A program made the translations under genes and the position numbers. From the NCBI GenBank assembly GCA_029215795.1, contig JARDYH010000006.1:24939501-25003500 (forward strand): a stretch of DNA of 64,000 nt, given 5' to 3'. This document shows, piece by piece, positions 12,185 through 25,299 of the stretch. A model generated the notes under the pieces. That model ran no database searches. It had not been told where the DNA came from and worked only from the letters and a program-made list of their open reading frames with translations. The DNA is from Anniella stebbinsi (lineage: Eukaryota; Chordata; Lepidosauria; Squamata; Anniellidae). Each line of letters starts with the position of its first letter. The first letter of the stretch is position 1.

Positions 12185-14340
12185 CTTATTATGCTTGATG
12201 CGTTGCAGAGGAGTCTCCTTCTTCAGGAGCTATAAATCAAGTAAATAAATAAATTAAACATAAGAATAATATCTTGTAGACAATATCCTGATCCATTTTT
12301 TTACAGTTCAAAGGGGCTTTTCTACATCTGAATTCTACATTACTTTAAAAACACTTTAAAAAACAAAATTCCCACTTTATCATGATGTACATTATTGTTA
12401 TGTTTTTTCTAATTCAGTATTGAAAAACTGATTACAAGAATAATGAAAGAACAAAACAATATAAACTAGAAAATTCTTTTATACAGCCTTTAGCTAATAT
12501 TCTTTTTATACAGCCCATTGTTCCCCCAATCCTCACAAACACACACATGAACCAACCTGTATGTAGCTATTCAATTTCTTAATTCCAAAACCAGCAAAAA
12601 TTCAATAGAGATTCCTTCTTCTCAGTGTTTGTATATGCTGTGTTTTAAAGCATATCACTTGTATACCAGATGCAAACCTGAGATGTATCCCAGGTGGTTC
12701 TTAACTAGTCCACACCTCATTAAAGGTCAGGCACTAATCCTGCTATTACTTTTTATCCACATTTAATATATGTATGACCAATTGTTGTACTAAATATGTT
12801 GATTCTCTCTGAAGTGCTTGACAATTGAACCTCCCACCCTCTGATGTCTTAAGTTACATAGGTGCTCCCCTATTCTACGTTTTAAGGGTCTCAAAGTTTT
12901 TCCAATATAAATATTTTTACAGGGGCATGATATAGTATAAATTACTCTTGAAGAGTTGCAATTTAGAAAATCGATTTGGATATGATTTCTAGCGCTCAGG
13001 TTGACAAAGGATGTTTTCTTTTTAGTGTATTTGCAGTATGTGCAGCAGCTTTGATGTATTGAACACTGTTGGTTGTACATTTGTGTTTGTGTTCCATGTG
13101 TGGTCTGTATGCACTAACCAATCCTTGAGGTTTTTTGTTCTTTTAAATGTAATTCTGGGTCTTTTTACTAAACCTGGCAAGTCCTGGATGAGATGCCAGT
13201 TAGAGCAGGCATACGTTTGTAGTTTTTTTGTAACAGGATTGAATGGAAGAACGCATGTTACTTGTTGTTCAGTTGAATCTTTTTTGTTGTTGTTCTTTGG
13301 GAACATAACAGATTGTCCCATTTACAGGTGGGCACTTTGTTCATAGTTGATCTTACAACCATGGTGGGGTATCCTCTTTTTTGAAGACGTTGTGCCAAAA
13401 GTGATGATTCCTTTAGGAAATCTTGATTTTAGTGCAATTGCGTTTTATTCTTAGGAACTGGCCATAGGATAAATTGTTCCGGAGGTGTGCTGGGTGATAG
13501 CTATCATATCTTAGAAGAGTATTTTTGTCAGTGGGTTTATGGAAGATCGTGGTCAATAGACCATGTGTATGTTTTTTAACTACAATATCTAGAAAGTTCA
13601 CTTGTTCGTTATGTGTTGTTTCAAAACTGATATTGGAATCTCTTACATTGACCCACTGAAAAAACTCTTCAAACTTGTTGTATGCACCTCTCCAAGATCA
13701 CATTGAGACCATAGGGGTTATTATTGTAAATAAACTGATGTTCAAAGTTTTTCATGTACAAATTGGCAATTTCTGGAGCCATGGGGCACCCCATGGCTAC
13801 TCCTTTTGCCTGCCAAAAGAATTTCTTCTTGAATATAAAATTATTCCTTCGTAGAGCTATATCAGCCAAAGAAACCAAAAAAATAAGTTGGTGGGATTTT
13901 TTCTTCATGTTGTTGCAAAGTATTGAAAATAATGTCCAGCGCTTTGTCTTGTGGAATGCTGGTGTATAAGGATCTTACATCCAGGGTAGCAAGAATGTCA
14001 CTTGGCTATATCTGTATAGATTCTATTTTTTGCAACAACAAAAAAATGTGTCAAATCTCAAACATATGATTTCATGGATGGGATAAAAGGCTTCAAAAAT
14101 AATCAACAAATTGATATATGGGCTCTAATACTGAGTCCACCCCTGAGACTATGGGACGGCCTGGTGGAGGATAAATACCTTTGTGGATTTGGGACAAAAC
14201 ATAAAACAAAGGAAACTCGGATCTTTTTAAAATAAAAATTTAGTTTCAGAAGCACTAATCCAACCCATTATTCGGCCTTCCTCCAAAAGATTTTGAATTT
14301 GTAAACTTATCTCTTTTGTGGGGTCACTTTTGCAGAGGTG
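12185..14340 (-). mobile_element. Penelope-like retroelement 2 (RT + GIY-YIG), decayed and 5' truncated
   Basis: Minus strand. The element enters at about 14340 (DPTKEISLQIQNLLEEGRI..GWIS), followed by the RT motif GVAMGCPMAPEIANLYM within 13669-13908 and IFHKPTDKNTLLRYDSYHP at 13413-13601. The GIY-YIG nuclease (VIYTISCPCKNIYIGKTLRPLKRRIGEH) is at 12790-13000. It is interrupted by stops and lacks the N-terminal RT part. It belongs to the same broad group as element 1 but is clearly diverged from it. A degenerate hammerhead-like core is at 12203-12226. Confidence 0.82.
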
Positions 14341-15900
14341 TTCAAGCACCTAGACCCAATCCTTCCAACTGCTAGCTAGAGGGGCAAGCAGTGGCTTCAA
14401 CTTGCTTACTCACTCATTCAGGGTCTCCCTATCATATCCAAAAGTGAGGGAGCAAGTGAGCAGGCTGGCCGCATTCAGATGACACATTAGGCAACGGGGG
14501 GTGGGGGGGAATAATCAACTGACAGTGCGTTATTTCGTGGGTACTCCCCACATGACATGTTGTCCTGCCCCCATGGCATGGCTGCGGCTCCCGTCAAGTA
14601 CGTTACTAGTCAACAAACGCTTGAGTGACAGTCCGTCTGCCCCTTACTCCTCCCTCAGGCCTCGTGGTGCAATCCCAGCACACACTGTGGCCCAAAATTC
14701 ATGGCAGGAAAGCACGGCTCTCATACCCCATTGGCTGGTGAATGGCTGTGGGCGGACTTTCAACCAAGTGCCCATACAGATGCAATACACCCCCTCCCCG
14801 TTCATGCCACCCCCACCCACTTTGCCCGCTTCCCTTGGCCCCCCACACCCTCAATGCCCCTTGATTGCTGCCTGCTCCCCCACCCAGTTGCCCACCTGGC
14901 CACCTCTTCCCGTCTCCACCCACTTCTCTGGAAGCCTCCACTTCCCCAAGCCTCCCAGCTTAATTTAGCAGGGATACCACCATCTGGTTGCATCAGTGGC
15001 AGACTGGGTTACATTGAGACAAATGGGAATAGTGGAATGACCGTGACTGAAACTAAGGATGAGGCCACTGGCACCATGAGGGTTATAAAAGACCAGGTTT
15101 TGATCAGTTTGGGAGAGAGATCCTGGGAGAACAAGAAACCCACCAGACAAGCTTAGGCTGGCCTCATCCGCTTTGCCCTCCATTTAGGGAAATATGAGCC
15201 TTTGATATTGACTGTTAGATGGATAGGAACCTAGGTTTTACTATGTTAACAATATGTTTGCTACTATTTAAATTTTATTTTAGTGATTAGAACTTGTGTG
15301 TATTTAGTAAAGTTTGTGATCTGCCTCATCTTAGCTAAAGCTTGTTATTCTCGTAGACTGTTTGAGCAATACATACTTTAATAACATTTGTGTTATCTGG
15401 CGTGAGGGAGGTTTCATGGACCACTACCCATATACATTAATTCTTGAAGCCCAAAACACTTGGTAAAGATTTGCAAATCTATCACTGAATGGGGTCTGTC
15501 CTTTAAAGCTGATGTATTCTCTCTTGATCTGGTGAATCTCAGATACACCTATTCAAGTTGTGAAACAAGCTAGTCAGAGTGAGTGAGAAGCAGTTATTCA
15601 TCTCATAAGCATATCAGAGAAATCCGCAATGGATTCAAATGAATTCAGATTTCTATGAATCCGAACAGTGGATTCCACAGCGGACCAGCTTTTTTCGAGC
15701 AGTTTTTGTTTTGCATTTACTTTTTGGATTTGTGCAAGTAAACATAAATGCAAATGCACATTTGCAAACAGGAATGAAATTCTTGTACCTGCCTAAAATA
15801 AATTCAGATTCTGTCAATGAGCAGACAATAGAACAAAAGACACCCAGAAATCTGCAAAACACAGATGGAATGGAGTTAACAAAACTGTACACCCCAAGCT
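14341..15900. other. Spacer, C-rich in part
   Basis: 14468-14500 ('ccgcattcagatgacacattagg') resembles one end of the MITE at 10821. 14780-14950 is a C-rich, purine-poor tract that produces spurious long ORFs on both strands. No gene is supported. Confidence 0.4.
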
Positions 15901-15904
15901 TAGT

Positions 15905-16495
15905 CACAGTGATCTGTGCTTTAACCTCTAGGTTAGACTACTGTTTATGCACTCGCCATGGTCCTACCTTTGAACATGGTTTGGAATCTGCAGTTAGTAC
16001 AGGATGTGGTGGCGAGATCTCTAACAGGGATTGAGTGTTATGATCATATTACACAGTTGTACAATTCCCAATTTGTTCCATGCCCAATTCAAAGTGCTGG
16101 TCTTCAGAACCGGTGTACTTGAAGCACCACCTGTCTCTGTACGTGGCTATCCATATATTAAGCTCTTCAGTAGAGGGTCTTCTGTGTCTCTCCCATCAAA
16201 GATAAGACAACTGGCTACCATGGAGAGGGCCTTCTGAGTGGTGGCATTCAAATTATCGAATGCTCTCCCCAGAGAGTTTTACCTGGCACCTGCTTGATTT
16301 TTCTTTCAGTACTGGGCAAATACCCTTTTATTTTCCCAGCCCTTTTAGGCTTAAGTTTAACCCTATTGATTGTTGTTATCTGGTTTTTAAGATCTTGATG
16401 CCATTAGGTCTATGTGGTTTATTATTGATCTGTTTTATCTGCATTTTAATTGTTTCTTTATTTTCTTATTACATAAACTACCCTAAGAATTTATA
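15905..16495 (+). repeat. L2-type LINE 3' end
   Basis: Reads LTSRLDYCL at the start (compare RLDYCNALL in L2 RT), then after frameshifts the typical 'ccatggagagggccttctgagtggtgg...aatgctctcccca' (RAFSVVA...NALP) and a 3' end rich in TTTTAT. Non-functional. Confidence 0.65.
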
Positions 16496-16989
16496 TTGAA
16501 GGATAGATAGACAATTCCATAACAAACGAATGAAAAAGTACTCTGTTGTCTTCCTCTGGGAGGCTCTACCTGCTCACTCACCCTCACATTCCGGGCAGTG
16601 TGGCAGGGAGGAGAGGGCTAGCCCCCCCCCCCCCCCCAGTCCCTACTGCATCGCCCCCATTGCAGCACAGGCGAGCAAGCAAGAAGATGTGGCAGTTGCT
16701 CCTTCCACAAGCAGCTGCCCCTGCCTAGTTGCACACCTGTGCCCTCCCTCTGGCGAATGCCTCCTCCCCTCTCCTCTCTGGGCCATGCCATGGGGGCAGC
16801 CCTATCTCTATGCTGCCCGGAGAGAGAACGCGCTCCATCAACCACTTCTGCCTGCTTGTTCACACTCTCCCTGTCGGAAGATGGGAAGGTGGGGAAGATT
16901 GTGCTGGCGGGGGGCGGGCAATGAGACCTCTCCCCCCCCCCACCACCTCGGAACAGGCCCTGCTTCGATCCAGCCCCATGGCCTTAGCA

Positions 16990-18200
16990 GAAAAGCGAAC
17001 TGGTGGCCTTGCTCAGGCCTAGCGGCGGCAGCAACATCCAGCCTGGGGGCACACTTCTCCTCCTGCAGTTATTGGCCGGGACTCTACGCGCCGCTGTTGA
17101 CCCAACGATGTTAGCCGGGGAGGCTGTGTGGGAACTGGGACGTCGCCGCCGAGTTGAGTGAGAGCAGCAGGCAGGCAGGCGGGGAGAGAGAGGGAGAGAG
17201 AGAGGCGAGCGGTCCTCCCGTCGTAGCGCCCGAGGAAGCGATGCCCGGCTCCCACGCGCCCCGCACCCCACGGCCGGGACATGCAGGCTGGCGGCAGCGC
17301 GGACGGGCCGGCTGAGAACTTTTGAAGGAGGCCCCGACAAACTTCGCCAGGCCAGGAGCTCCTGCCCCTTCCCGCGTGCGATGACCAGGGCCGCCGGAGA
17401 GAGCCGGTGGCTGCCGCGATGGCTGCCAGTGCTGGGGCTGGGGCTTTGGCTGGGCGCCTCGGGCCGGGCGTCCGCCTCCCTTCGTTACGCCGTCCCCGAG
17501 GAGAGGCCCAAAGGCTCGTCGGTGGGCAACGTGGTGCTCGACCTGGGCCTGCCGCTCCAGCAGCTGCAGGCTCGGAACCTGCGCGTGCTGTCGGGAGGCG
17601 GCCGAAAGTACTTCGAGGCGGACCTGAGCACCGGGGAGTTGCTGGTGAGCGAGCGGCTCGACCGGGAGGAACTTTGCGGGCCGCTCTCGCCGTGCGTCCT
17701 GAGCCTGCAGGTCGTGGCGGAGAACCCGCTGGAGCTGTACGGCGTGGCCGTGGAGATCCAGGACCGCAACGACAACGACCCCGCGTTCCTGAGCGCGCAG
17801 ATGAGGCTGGAGATCAGCGAGTCGGTGGCGCCTGGGGCGCGCTTCCCCCTGGAGAGCGCGCAAGACCCGGACGTGGGGACGAACTCTTTGCAGACCTACC
17901 GGCTCAGCTCCAACCAGCACTTCGCGTTAGACGTGCAGACGCGCGGGGACGGCACCAAATACGCGGAGCTGGTGCTGGAGAAGGCGCTGGACCGGGAGCA
18001 GCAGAGGGGCCTCCAGCTGCTTCTCACAGCGCTGGATGGAGGGAGCCCCCCAAGGACGGCCGCCTTACAGGTACTCGTGGACGTCCTGGATGCCAATGAT
18101 AACGCGCCCGTCTTCAACCAGTCCACCTACAGAGCCAGCGTGAAAGAGGACACGCCCTTCAACGCGCTGGTGGTCAAAGCCGGGGCTTTCGATCTGGACG
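16990..18200. promoter_or_regulatory. CpG island over the PCDHGC3 promoter and 5' exon
   Basis: A dense run of CG dinucleotides starts around 17020 and continues through the signal peptide, EC1 and part of EC2. Composition then falls quickly to the window average near 18200. The region upstream of the ATG should contain the C3 promoter, since each variable exon in this family has its own. No exact start site or CTCF element is claimed. Confidence 0.7.
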
Positions 18201-19825
18201 AGGGCCCCAATGGGGAAATCCTTTACTCCTTCAGCAGCCACACCCCTGCCAGGGTCCGGCAGCTCTTTGCACTAGACTCTGCCACTGGAGAACTGAGGCT
18301 CAAGGGAGAGCTGGATTTTGAAGAAACCACGTTTTATGAGATTTATATCCAAGCAAAAGATAAAGGCGCTAATCCAGCTGTGGCTCATTGCAAAGTGCTG
18401 GTTGAAATAGTTGATGTGAATGACAACACCCCTGAAATAACAGTGACCTCTGTGTACAGCCCAGTACCTGAAGATGCAGCTCCAGGGACGGTGATTGCTT
18501 TGCTAAGTGTCACAGATCAGGACTCCGGTGATAACGGCCTGGTCAATTGCTTCATCCCTTCCGGCATCCCATTTGCCCTCAGTTCGTCCCTTAAGAACTA
18601 CTACACCTTGCAAACCAAAGAGCCCTTGGATAGGGAACTTGTCTCTGAGTACAATATCACCATCACAGCTCAGGATAAGGGCTCGCCTCCTCTCATGGAG
18701 GAAAAGCAAATACTGGTCAAGGTGTCTGATATAAATGACAACCCTCCTAAATTTCCACAACCCTCCTATGATGTGTACATGGAGGAAAACAATCTTCCAG
18801 GGGCCCTGCTCTTTAACATCAGTGCCTCTGACCCAGATCTGAACTGGAATTCCCACCTCTCCTACTCCATCCTGGAGAATCACAAGTCCTTGGGATATTT
18901 GGTGGGCAGATATTTTTCCATCAACCGAGAGAATGGTTCTATTTATGTCCTCATGCCCTTGGACCATGAGGACATAATGGAGTTCAGGCTAGTGGTACAG
19001 GTCCGTGACGGAGGCATTCCACCCCTTGCCACTAATATCACAATCAATGTTTTTGTCACAGATCAGAATGACAATCCACCCAAAGTCTTATACCCAAACT
19101 CAAATAACAGTTCTTTGCTTTCAGAAGTAATCTCACCCTCAGTCAGTCCTGGATACATGGTCACCAAAATTGTGGCCTGGGATGCAGATGCGGGTTACAA
19201 TGCCTGGCTTTCCTATGTACTCCTCCAAGCCAGTGACCCAGGCCTCTTCACTGTGGGGCTGCATTCTGGGGAGATAAGCACAGCTCGCCCTCTGCAGGAG
19301 GAAGATTCCCTCAAGCAAACTTTGGTCATCTTAATAAAAGACAATGGGGAACCCATTTTATCCTCCACTGTGACCCTCACAGTAACAGTAGCAGAGACAT
19401 CTAGGGAGACACTGACAGACCTTACAGCTGTGTCCACTACACCCCAAACAAAGAAGCACTTGACTTTCTATTTAATCCTTGCTGTCATCTTGATCTCGGT
19501 GGCCTTCTTTGTCACAGTGGTTGGGGTGGGCATCTATAAATTCTACAAGTGGAGGCAATCCAGGGATATTTTCAAAGCCTCCAGGAGCTCCCTTTATAGA
19601 ACCCCAGGGGCTTTTAACCACATAGACACTGTGCGGAATGGATTTGCTCCTCCAAACTTCTACCAGCAGGTTCTCACCACTGATTCTCGCCAAAGTGACC
19701 TTCTGTACAAAATGCCCTTTTCTCCCAGTCCTATGGGGAGCCGTCAGAGTACTATCACAAGATGTGACCCTGCAATCTATAACCAGATAATAGGCACAAA
19801 TAGCAGGCTTCTAGTGCCCTCGGAG
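17381..19825 (+). CDS. PCDHGC3: Protocadherin gamma C3 variable exon
   Basis: 815 codons in the exon. Signal peptide about 1-33 (WLPVLGLGLWLGASG), then LRYAVPEE opening EC1. Six cadherin repeats follow with linkers DRNDNDP, DANDNAP, DVNDNTP, DINDNPP and DQNDNPP, and a TM helix at about 693-715 (FYLILAVILISVAFF). The ortholog call rests on the tail: YKWRQSRD, SSLYRTPG, TTDSRQSD and RCDPAIYNQ match mammalian gamma C3. EC3-EC4 phrases EIYIQAKDKGANP and VTSVYSPVPEDA also agree. The ATG at 17381 is the first in frame with a good leader. The exon ends GAG|GTAATG, phase 0; the stop at 19838-19840 is intronic. Its 5' third is strongly GC-rich, unlike its neighbours. Known role: constitutive C-type isoform, adhesion in trans and signalling through the shared tail. 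Confidence 0.9.
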
Positions 19826-21600
19826 GTAATGTATGCTTGAGAGAGCTTATAGGCACACCACTTATTTTCTTCCTCTAGAAATGTGATAGGTCCTGTAAAA
19901 CTTGTTCTTTTTCCTGCCTTCTGTCTCCATCCTGTGGTGTGTAGTTAACAGCATAATTAAGAGTACCCCCCCCATTTAACTCCCATCACTTTCCTGTGGC
20001 ATTTCCTTCCTATGTTATATGACGTTGGTTGGTTAAAACAATTCTTTCTGTGCCAAAACAAATCAATGTGAAATATTTATTTTTATTTCATTTCTATGCC
20101 GCTGAATAGCTAAAGCTCTCTGGGTGGTTCACAACTATTGAAGTAGTCTACCATTGATGGATTGCATAGACTCGTCTCTGATGAATGATAATTTCCAATA
20201 GGCTTATATTTAATGAAAAAATGTATACAGACCCAGAAGATAATGAAATCGTGACACAGAGTAAAGAAATTACGAGTATGTTTGGTAATGGATTGGATTC
20301 ATATTAGAAGAATTTGAAAGGCTGTTGTGCTTGGGTGGTTCTCCAAGATGCTACAGGGAGACCACCTGCAACAATTCCTTGGGGTCAAACCCCTAGTGTT
20401 TTTCTGTTTACTGTTCATCTGCTCTAATAGGATGTAAATCATGGCTTATTCCTCTTTTTCATACCTTGGGAGAATGTGGTGGAATCAAATCTATTCTGTA
20501 TCTAGCCAAACAGGCTATGAAGAGGAGGAGTAATTGTAGAAGAAGAAGAAGGAAAAAATGTAACAAGGCTTTAGTAATGGCAGCCCCCCTCCAAAGAATG
20601 TGCTCTAGGTATATAAAAGATTAGCATTCCTAGGAAAAGGCATAATCATGGAGAAGGCCTACCCCAGGTCTTGCACCAGATTCACGGGGGCAAGGGCCCC
20701 TCTGGCCTTCCCCAAAGCACCACACTAGTCTCCCTCCCAAAGAAGTGGCGGCTGTGAGTGCAGGCAGCAGCAGGGATGGGTGGCAGCAGACAACAGCATG
20801 TGATGGGTGGAAGTGGGTAATGCTGAAAGGCACAATAGCTCCAGAAACATGGCCATGTGCATTTCATCAGAATGCCTCTTGGCTCCAACATACCATCACA
20901 GAGGGGCCCAAAGGCATGAGGGTACTAAAGATGGTGATGGCTGCCGGTGCCTAGCCTGGTGCTTCTCTTCTCAGTATCATGTGGTAGGGGATGTCATTGT
21001 CAGCTGTTGTGGGCCCTCTGAGACCTAAGGCTTTGCCCAAACATGCCATTACTGATGCTAGGCCTGCCTACTGTGTAGGCGCTCCTCCACAAATAGAGAC
21101 CTTTGTTTGCACCTGATGTGTTCCTCGGGACTTCAGACAATCATAGAAATGCTCCTTCCATGCTCCCTTTGATGCACACAATCAAGGGGAGTGGGATTGT
21201 GGCTGTTGACCTCACACTTCCCACATATACATGGTCAATTACCACATTGTATGTGGGGGTGGGAGGAGGGATGACTCCTGACATTTTGGTTTCCAACGTC
21301 CATCATCCCTCACCATTGGCTACACTGCCTAGGGTTGATGGGAGTTGTTGGCCAAAACATCTGGAAGAGCAAAAGTTGCCCAGATCTGTCTTAGGTGACA
21401 TGTAAAAAGGACTATCTGAATGTACAGCCCTTTCTCATATTCTGCCCGACATGTGGGAGGTAAGAGTAGTGGGACCAGCATTCACATGTAAGTAATAGGG
21501 TGGGTCCCTCTACATGGTGACTGTGTGTCTTGAAGGGAGCATGAGAAGAGAGCTAGTCTTACATCTTGATTCTGACAACTTTGCGGTTGAATAAATGAGA
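19826..21600. other. Spacer with scattered repeat fragments
   Basis: About 20076-20145 ('ctatgccgctgaatagctaaagctctctgggtggttcacaa') is a fragment of a common reptile interspersed repeat. 21269-21385 is a half copy of the MITE family seen at 21688 ('gatgggagttgttggccaaaacatctgg'). No gene seen. Confidence 0.45.
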
Positions 21601-21608
21601 ACTAACAT

Positions 21609-21932
21609 GGGAACACAGGAGATGACTTTATACCAAGTCAGAACATTGGTCAATCTAGCTCAGTATTGTATATACCAGTATTGTATATGTAGACAAGCTG
21701 GTTTTGGACTACAATTCCCATAAGCCCCATCCAGCATGGGCAGTTGACAGGGATTATGGAATATGTAGTCCAAAACATCTGAGGGCACCAGCTTGCCTAC
21801 ACTGACTTCACTGACAGTGGCTCTCCAGGGTTTCAGACAAAAGTCATTCCCACCCATATCTGGAGATGCCAGAAATTGAATCTAGGACATTCTGTGTGCA
21901 CAGCATGTGCTGTACCACTGAGCTATGGCCCT
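21609..21932 (-). repeat. tRNA-headed SINE, split by a MITE
   Basis: On the minus strand it begins 'gggccatagctcagtggtacagcacatgc', a tRNA-Ala-like head with A box and B box, and passes through 'caatttctggcatctcc' to the 3' part 'agctagattgaccaatgttctgac'. The body is interrupted by the palindromic element at 21688-21801. It is not a functional tRNA gene: the 3' half does not fold as a tRNA. Confidence 0.75.
21688..21801. mobile_element. Palindromic MITE inside the SINE (114 bp)
   Basis: Inverted ends TGTAGACAAGCTGGT and ACCAGCTTGCCTACA. The interior 'ggactacaattcccat' / 'atgtagtccaaaacatct' is also self-complementary. The same family is seen at 51978-52122 and 56009-56137, with halves at about 21269, 46840 and 54530. 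Confidence 0.75.
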
Positions 21933-23688
21933 AAGAAGACAAAGAGACTGCAAGAGTTGGGTTCTTGCTTTTTAGTGTGGGAATGTGGCACTTATTGTTA
22001 CCAGGTTATTTCTACACTACTTGCAATTGCACCCTCAAGGACAAAGTGGCAACAGGTGTTTACCATTTGTTTGTGGTTTTATTTGTATGTGTGGAGGGAG
22101 TAAAATGCTAGGGCAAAAAGTGTTGCGTAGGAGTTGTAAATTTCTGAATGTTTCAATATTTCAGGCCTGCACACAACTTGTGACCCAAGCTAAATGCTGT
22201 ACACCAGCCATATATTTTAACCTGCCAGATTCCTTACAAATCCTTTATTTTTTACAGCCCCAGGCAGACAACAAAAATAGAAGGTCTCTGGTGGACCACC
22301 ATATGTGCCTGGTGAGTTGTGTTCGGGTTGAAGGTTCTCAAGTTGTGCAGACCTGGATTGTTTTATTTATTTAGGTTTCCCCTATTATCCATAGGCTCAG
22401 TGTGGGTAACAATATTTGTTTAAAAAATAATAGGGGAATATGGCATATATTATAAAAGTTCTATAAAATGACCCCCCTTTTGCTTTGTTATTATTATGCA
22501 GTTGCTCAGATCTGAAGGGCTTGCAATACTGGTTGAAAATGTTTGGGCTTGGGCTTTGACAGACATAGGGGGAGAAAAAAAGTTCCCAAAGCTGGGAATC
22601 TGCCACCACAAATGTGTCCTCACTAGTCTAAATTGATGCTAGTTCCTGGGGACACAAGGGCCTTGTTCTAATGGAAGTGGGCTTTACCACTTCAGACTGG
22701 AGGTGGAGGCTCACATGGTAGCATTCCATACCAAATGCCCACCCACCCACTCACCCCCCAAAAATGCTCTGCAAATACTCTAAGCCTAGGCTTGTTTCAA
22801 TGAAGAGAAATGTTTCATATTCAGACCTCCCCTACCATTTGAAGTGGTTCAGTCCAGACACATGTTAACCACTAAAGGATGTATGTAGGCCCCAAACTCT
22901 TTGTGCATTAGTAGCTTAAAATTTACAATATGTGGGTGCTAGTAGAATACTATAGCACTAGAATGATGTGTTTCCTGTTTTGCTTCCTGTGAAACTTGGA
23001 AAAAGTTTTCAAGGGTAGTCCCATTTAAACTTCATATCCATAATCAATAAGAAATGTGATTATTTTCTTATATAAAATAAACATTTCCTGGAGCTATTGA
23101 CTATAATCCAGAAAAGCTGCTATTCACAGACTAATGAACATAAAAACAATAAAACTCCAGATGCTTTCCCCAGATGCTGACCAGGCACATTGCATGCCAT
23201 TCCTAAGCATTTATCTCAATTCTCCACAATATTTCACAAGACAATTGTGGCCTATGGTTGCCAGCTCTAAAGGTTTGACCTGAAGCTTCAGATTTTAGCC
23301 TTCTTCTCACAGTCATGAGGGGAAAGACTAAGGTCTCAGGGTGAGTGGCCAGAGAAAGGGGCCATTTCCTAATTGCCTTGAGAGTTCTTGTCATGAACTC
23401 CACCTCTGCTATGTCCATCAGTCTCTACCCTAAACCATGAAGCATAGGCAGACTTTGGTAGAAACCATCTCTTGCCTCCATCTGATACCACTATGCTCTT
23501 CCCCTATCCCACCAGGCTCCACCCCCTGCACTCATAGGCAACCCTGTTTTATTCCTGTGCTCTGTCCCAGCAGCTCACAATCTAAATTTGAGGAGACCTG
23601 GCAACCATTCTCTGTTCTCTACTAATCTGAAGCACCATTCATTTGGCAGGCAATACAGAACAGCCCAATGGTAATAGTGGTGATTAAT

Positions 23689-23726
<38 letters not shown>

Positions 23727-25200
23727 ATTTATTTATTTCTAACCTGCATCTCCCTCTGGATCGAGGTGGGGAACAACAATAAATATAAATACAAAGACCA
23801 TAAATAGATAAAACATTAAACAAAACTAATGCATTATTAAAAACATATTAATAGCTAGGCCTTCATGTACCATGTTCATTTTAAGTGTTCATGGAACATT
23901 ATTTTCGCTATAAAGGGAAGAACTTGTATGTGTGCCGTGTTTCTCTTTGGAGGATCTGGGTCCCTGAAAAACAGTCTGAAGCTTTGCAGAGTTGGTGTAT
24001 GAGGGGGACAGGTAGTAGAGGAAGCTGACAATAGGCAATGGCATCTTCACCAGGTGGTCAAATGGAGGCATCTTGACAGCAGGCTGCACATGAGACAATT
24101 GGCAGTCAGTTACAGATAGGTTCTCTGAAAGTGCAGCTGAGAGAAGGGAAGAGCCATGAGCCTGCAAAGAGTCAATTCAGGAATGGGGAGCGAGGCAAGA
24201 AGCAAACAAAGACTGAGAAAGGTAGCAGGGTCTAGGAACAGCACACCAGATATATTTGCATTACAAATTTAAATAGTTTACATAGTAAGTAGTTTAACTG
24301 CCTTAGCTCCCTCCCAAATAAGCCCAGGAATTATTTGAAAGAGAATCAGAGATCCCTTCACAGCGACTTTCAGAGTGCAGGTAAGGCTCACATGGTTGAA
24401 TGTTCCTCCTCCATACAACAAAGTCAAGGCATGTAGAAAACTGAATGTCAGGGAGAACGGTCCTAGCCCTTTTTGTTTCTTTGCATAGGAGAGCATTCAT
24501 CCATCTGAGTCCCCACCTGCAGCCTGATGTGGTACAGCCCAGATTCAGGTGTACAATCTCATGAAAATTGGGTCAGCAGAGTTCTTTGGAGTGGGGTGGC
24601 AGGTGGTTAGGGAATGATTTCCACTGTCTGCAGTATAGATACATACATAGGGTGTACTTTGCCATGCAATCAGAGGGTCTGGGCAGGACATTCTTCTAGG
24701 ATACAGTCGTAGTCTGGGATTAAATGTGCAGAGGGAGTGAAGTAGGGCCAGCCCCAGCCCAACTTACCTTACTGTCTGAAGCAAGAGCACGTGCTGCCCT
24801 GTGACCCTTCCTGGCTGGGGGGCTCTCTTCTGAGCTTGCGTGTGTCCCAGGAGAGCTTGATCGAACTCTCATGAGAGTTTGAGCGGGTCACGCTTGAGTT
24901 CAAGTCAGTGCTCTGGAGCGAGAGTTCAGTCAATCTCTTACAGGGCCCAGCAGCCACAACTACAGTCAGGGGAAGTGTGTGTGGGGAGCAATGGGAGCTT
25001 GCATGGCTGCTCCAGATAGCCCCACCGCCACCTGCTGACTCGCTGTGGCAAATGCTAAAGCAGGAGAGCAGTGGCTGGGCTCTCAGAGCACACACTGAAC
25101 GGGGTGGGATGGTGGCAACGGGTGTGCCGGGGGGGGGGGGGGAGGACAGCACAATTCACTGTTCCTCCCACTCTGCCTCCTGATGCAGATGCTTTGGTTT
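21933..25200. other. Spacer
   Basis: No gene found. An (AAT)n microsatellite lies at about 23690-23724, with a fragment of the 'tttatttatttctaacctgcat' repeat beside it. A G run lies at 25126-25142. Confidence 0.45.
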
Positions 25201-25202
25201 AG

Positions 25203-25295
25203 GGCCAGGTCTACACCAAGCAGGATACAACGCTTTGAAAGCTGTTTGAAAACGGTATGTGGAATGTGTCCTGGGCCTCAGCAGTTGTCAGTGCA
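25203..25295. repeat. Half copy of the 'ctacact' MITE family
   Basis: 'ggccaggtctacacc...gctttgaaagctgttt...gtgtcctggg' matches the elements at 45822, 52122 and 61543. The right end is missing, replaced by a Penelope-type fragment. Confidence 0.6.
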
Positions 25296-25299
25296 TTTC

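Noticed and set aside
14501..15156. Overlapping open frames in the C-rich stretch
   Set aside because: Caused by scarcity of stop codons in C-rich DNA; proline-rich translations without any family resemblance.
17111..17920. Long minus-strand open frame over the C3 start (269 codons)
   Set aside because: Shadow of the GC-rich C3 exon; no domain or leader, and low stop density is expected from composition.
21905..21932. Possible tRNA gene (minus strand)
   Set aside because: Only the 5' half resembles a tRNA and it runs into a SINE body; part of a SINE.
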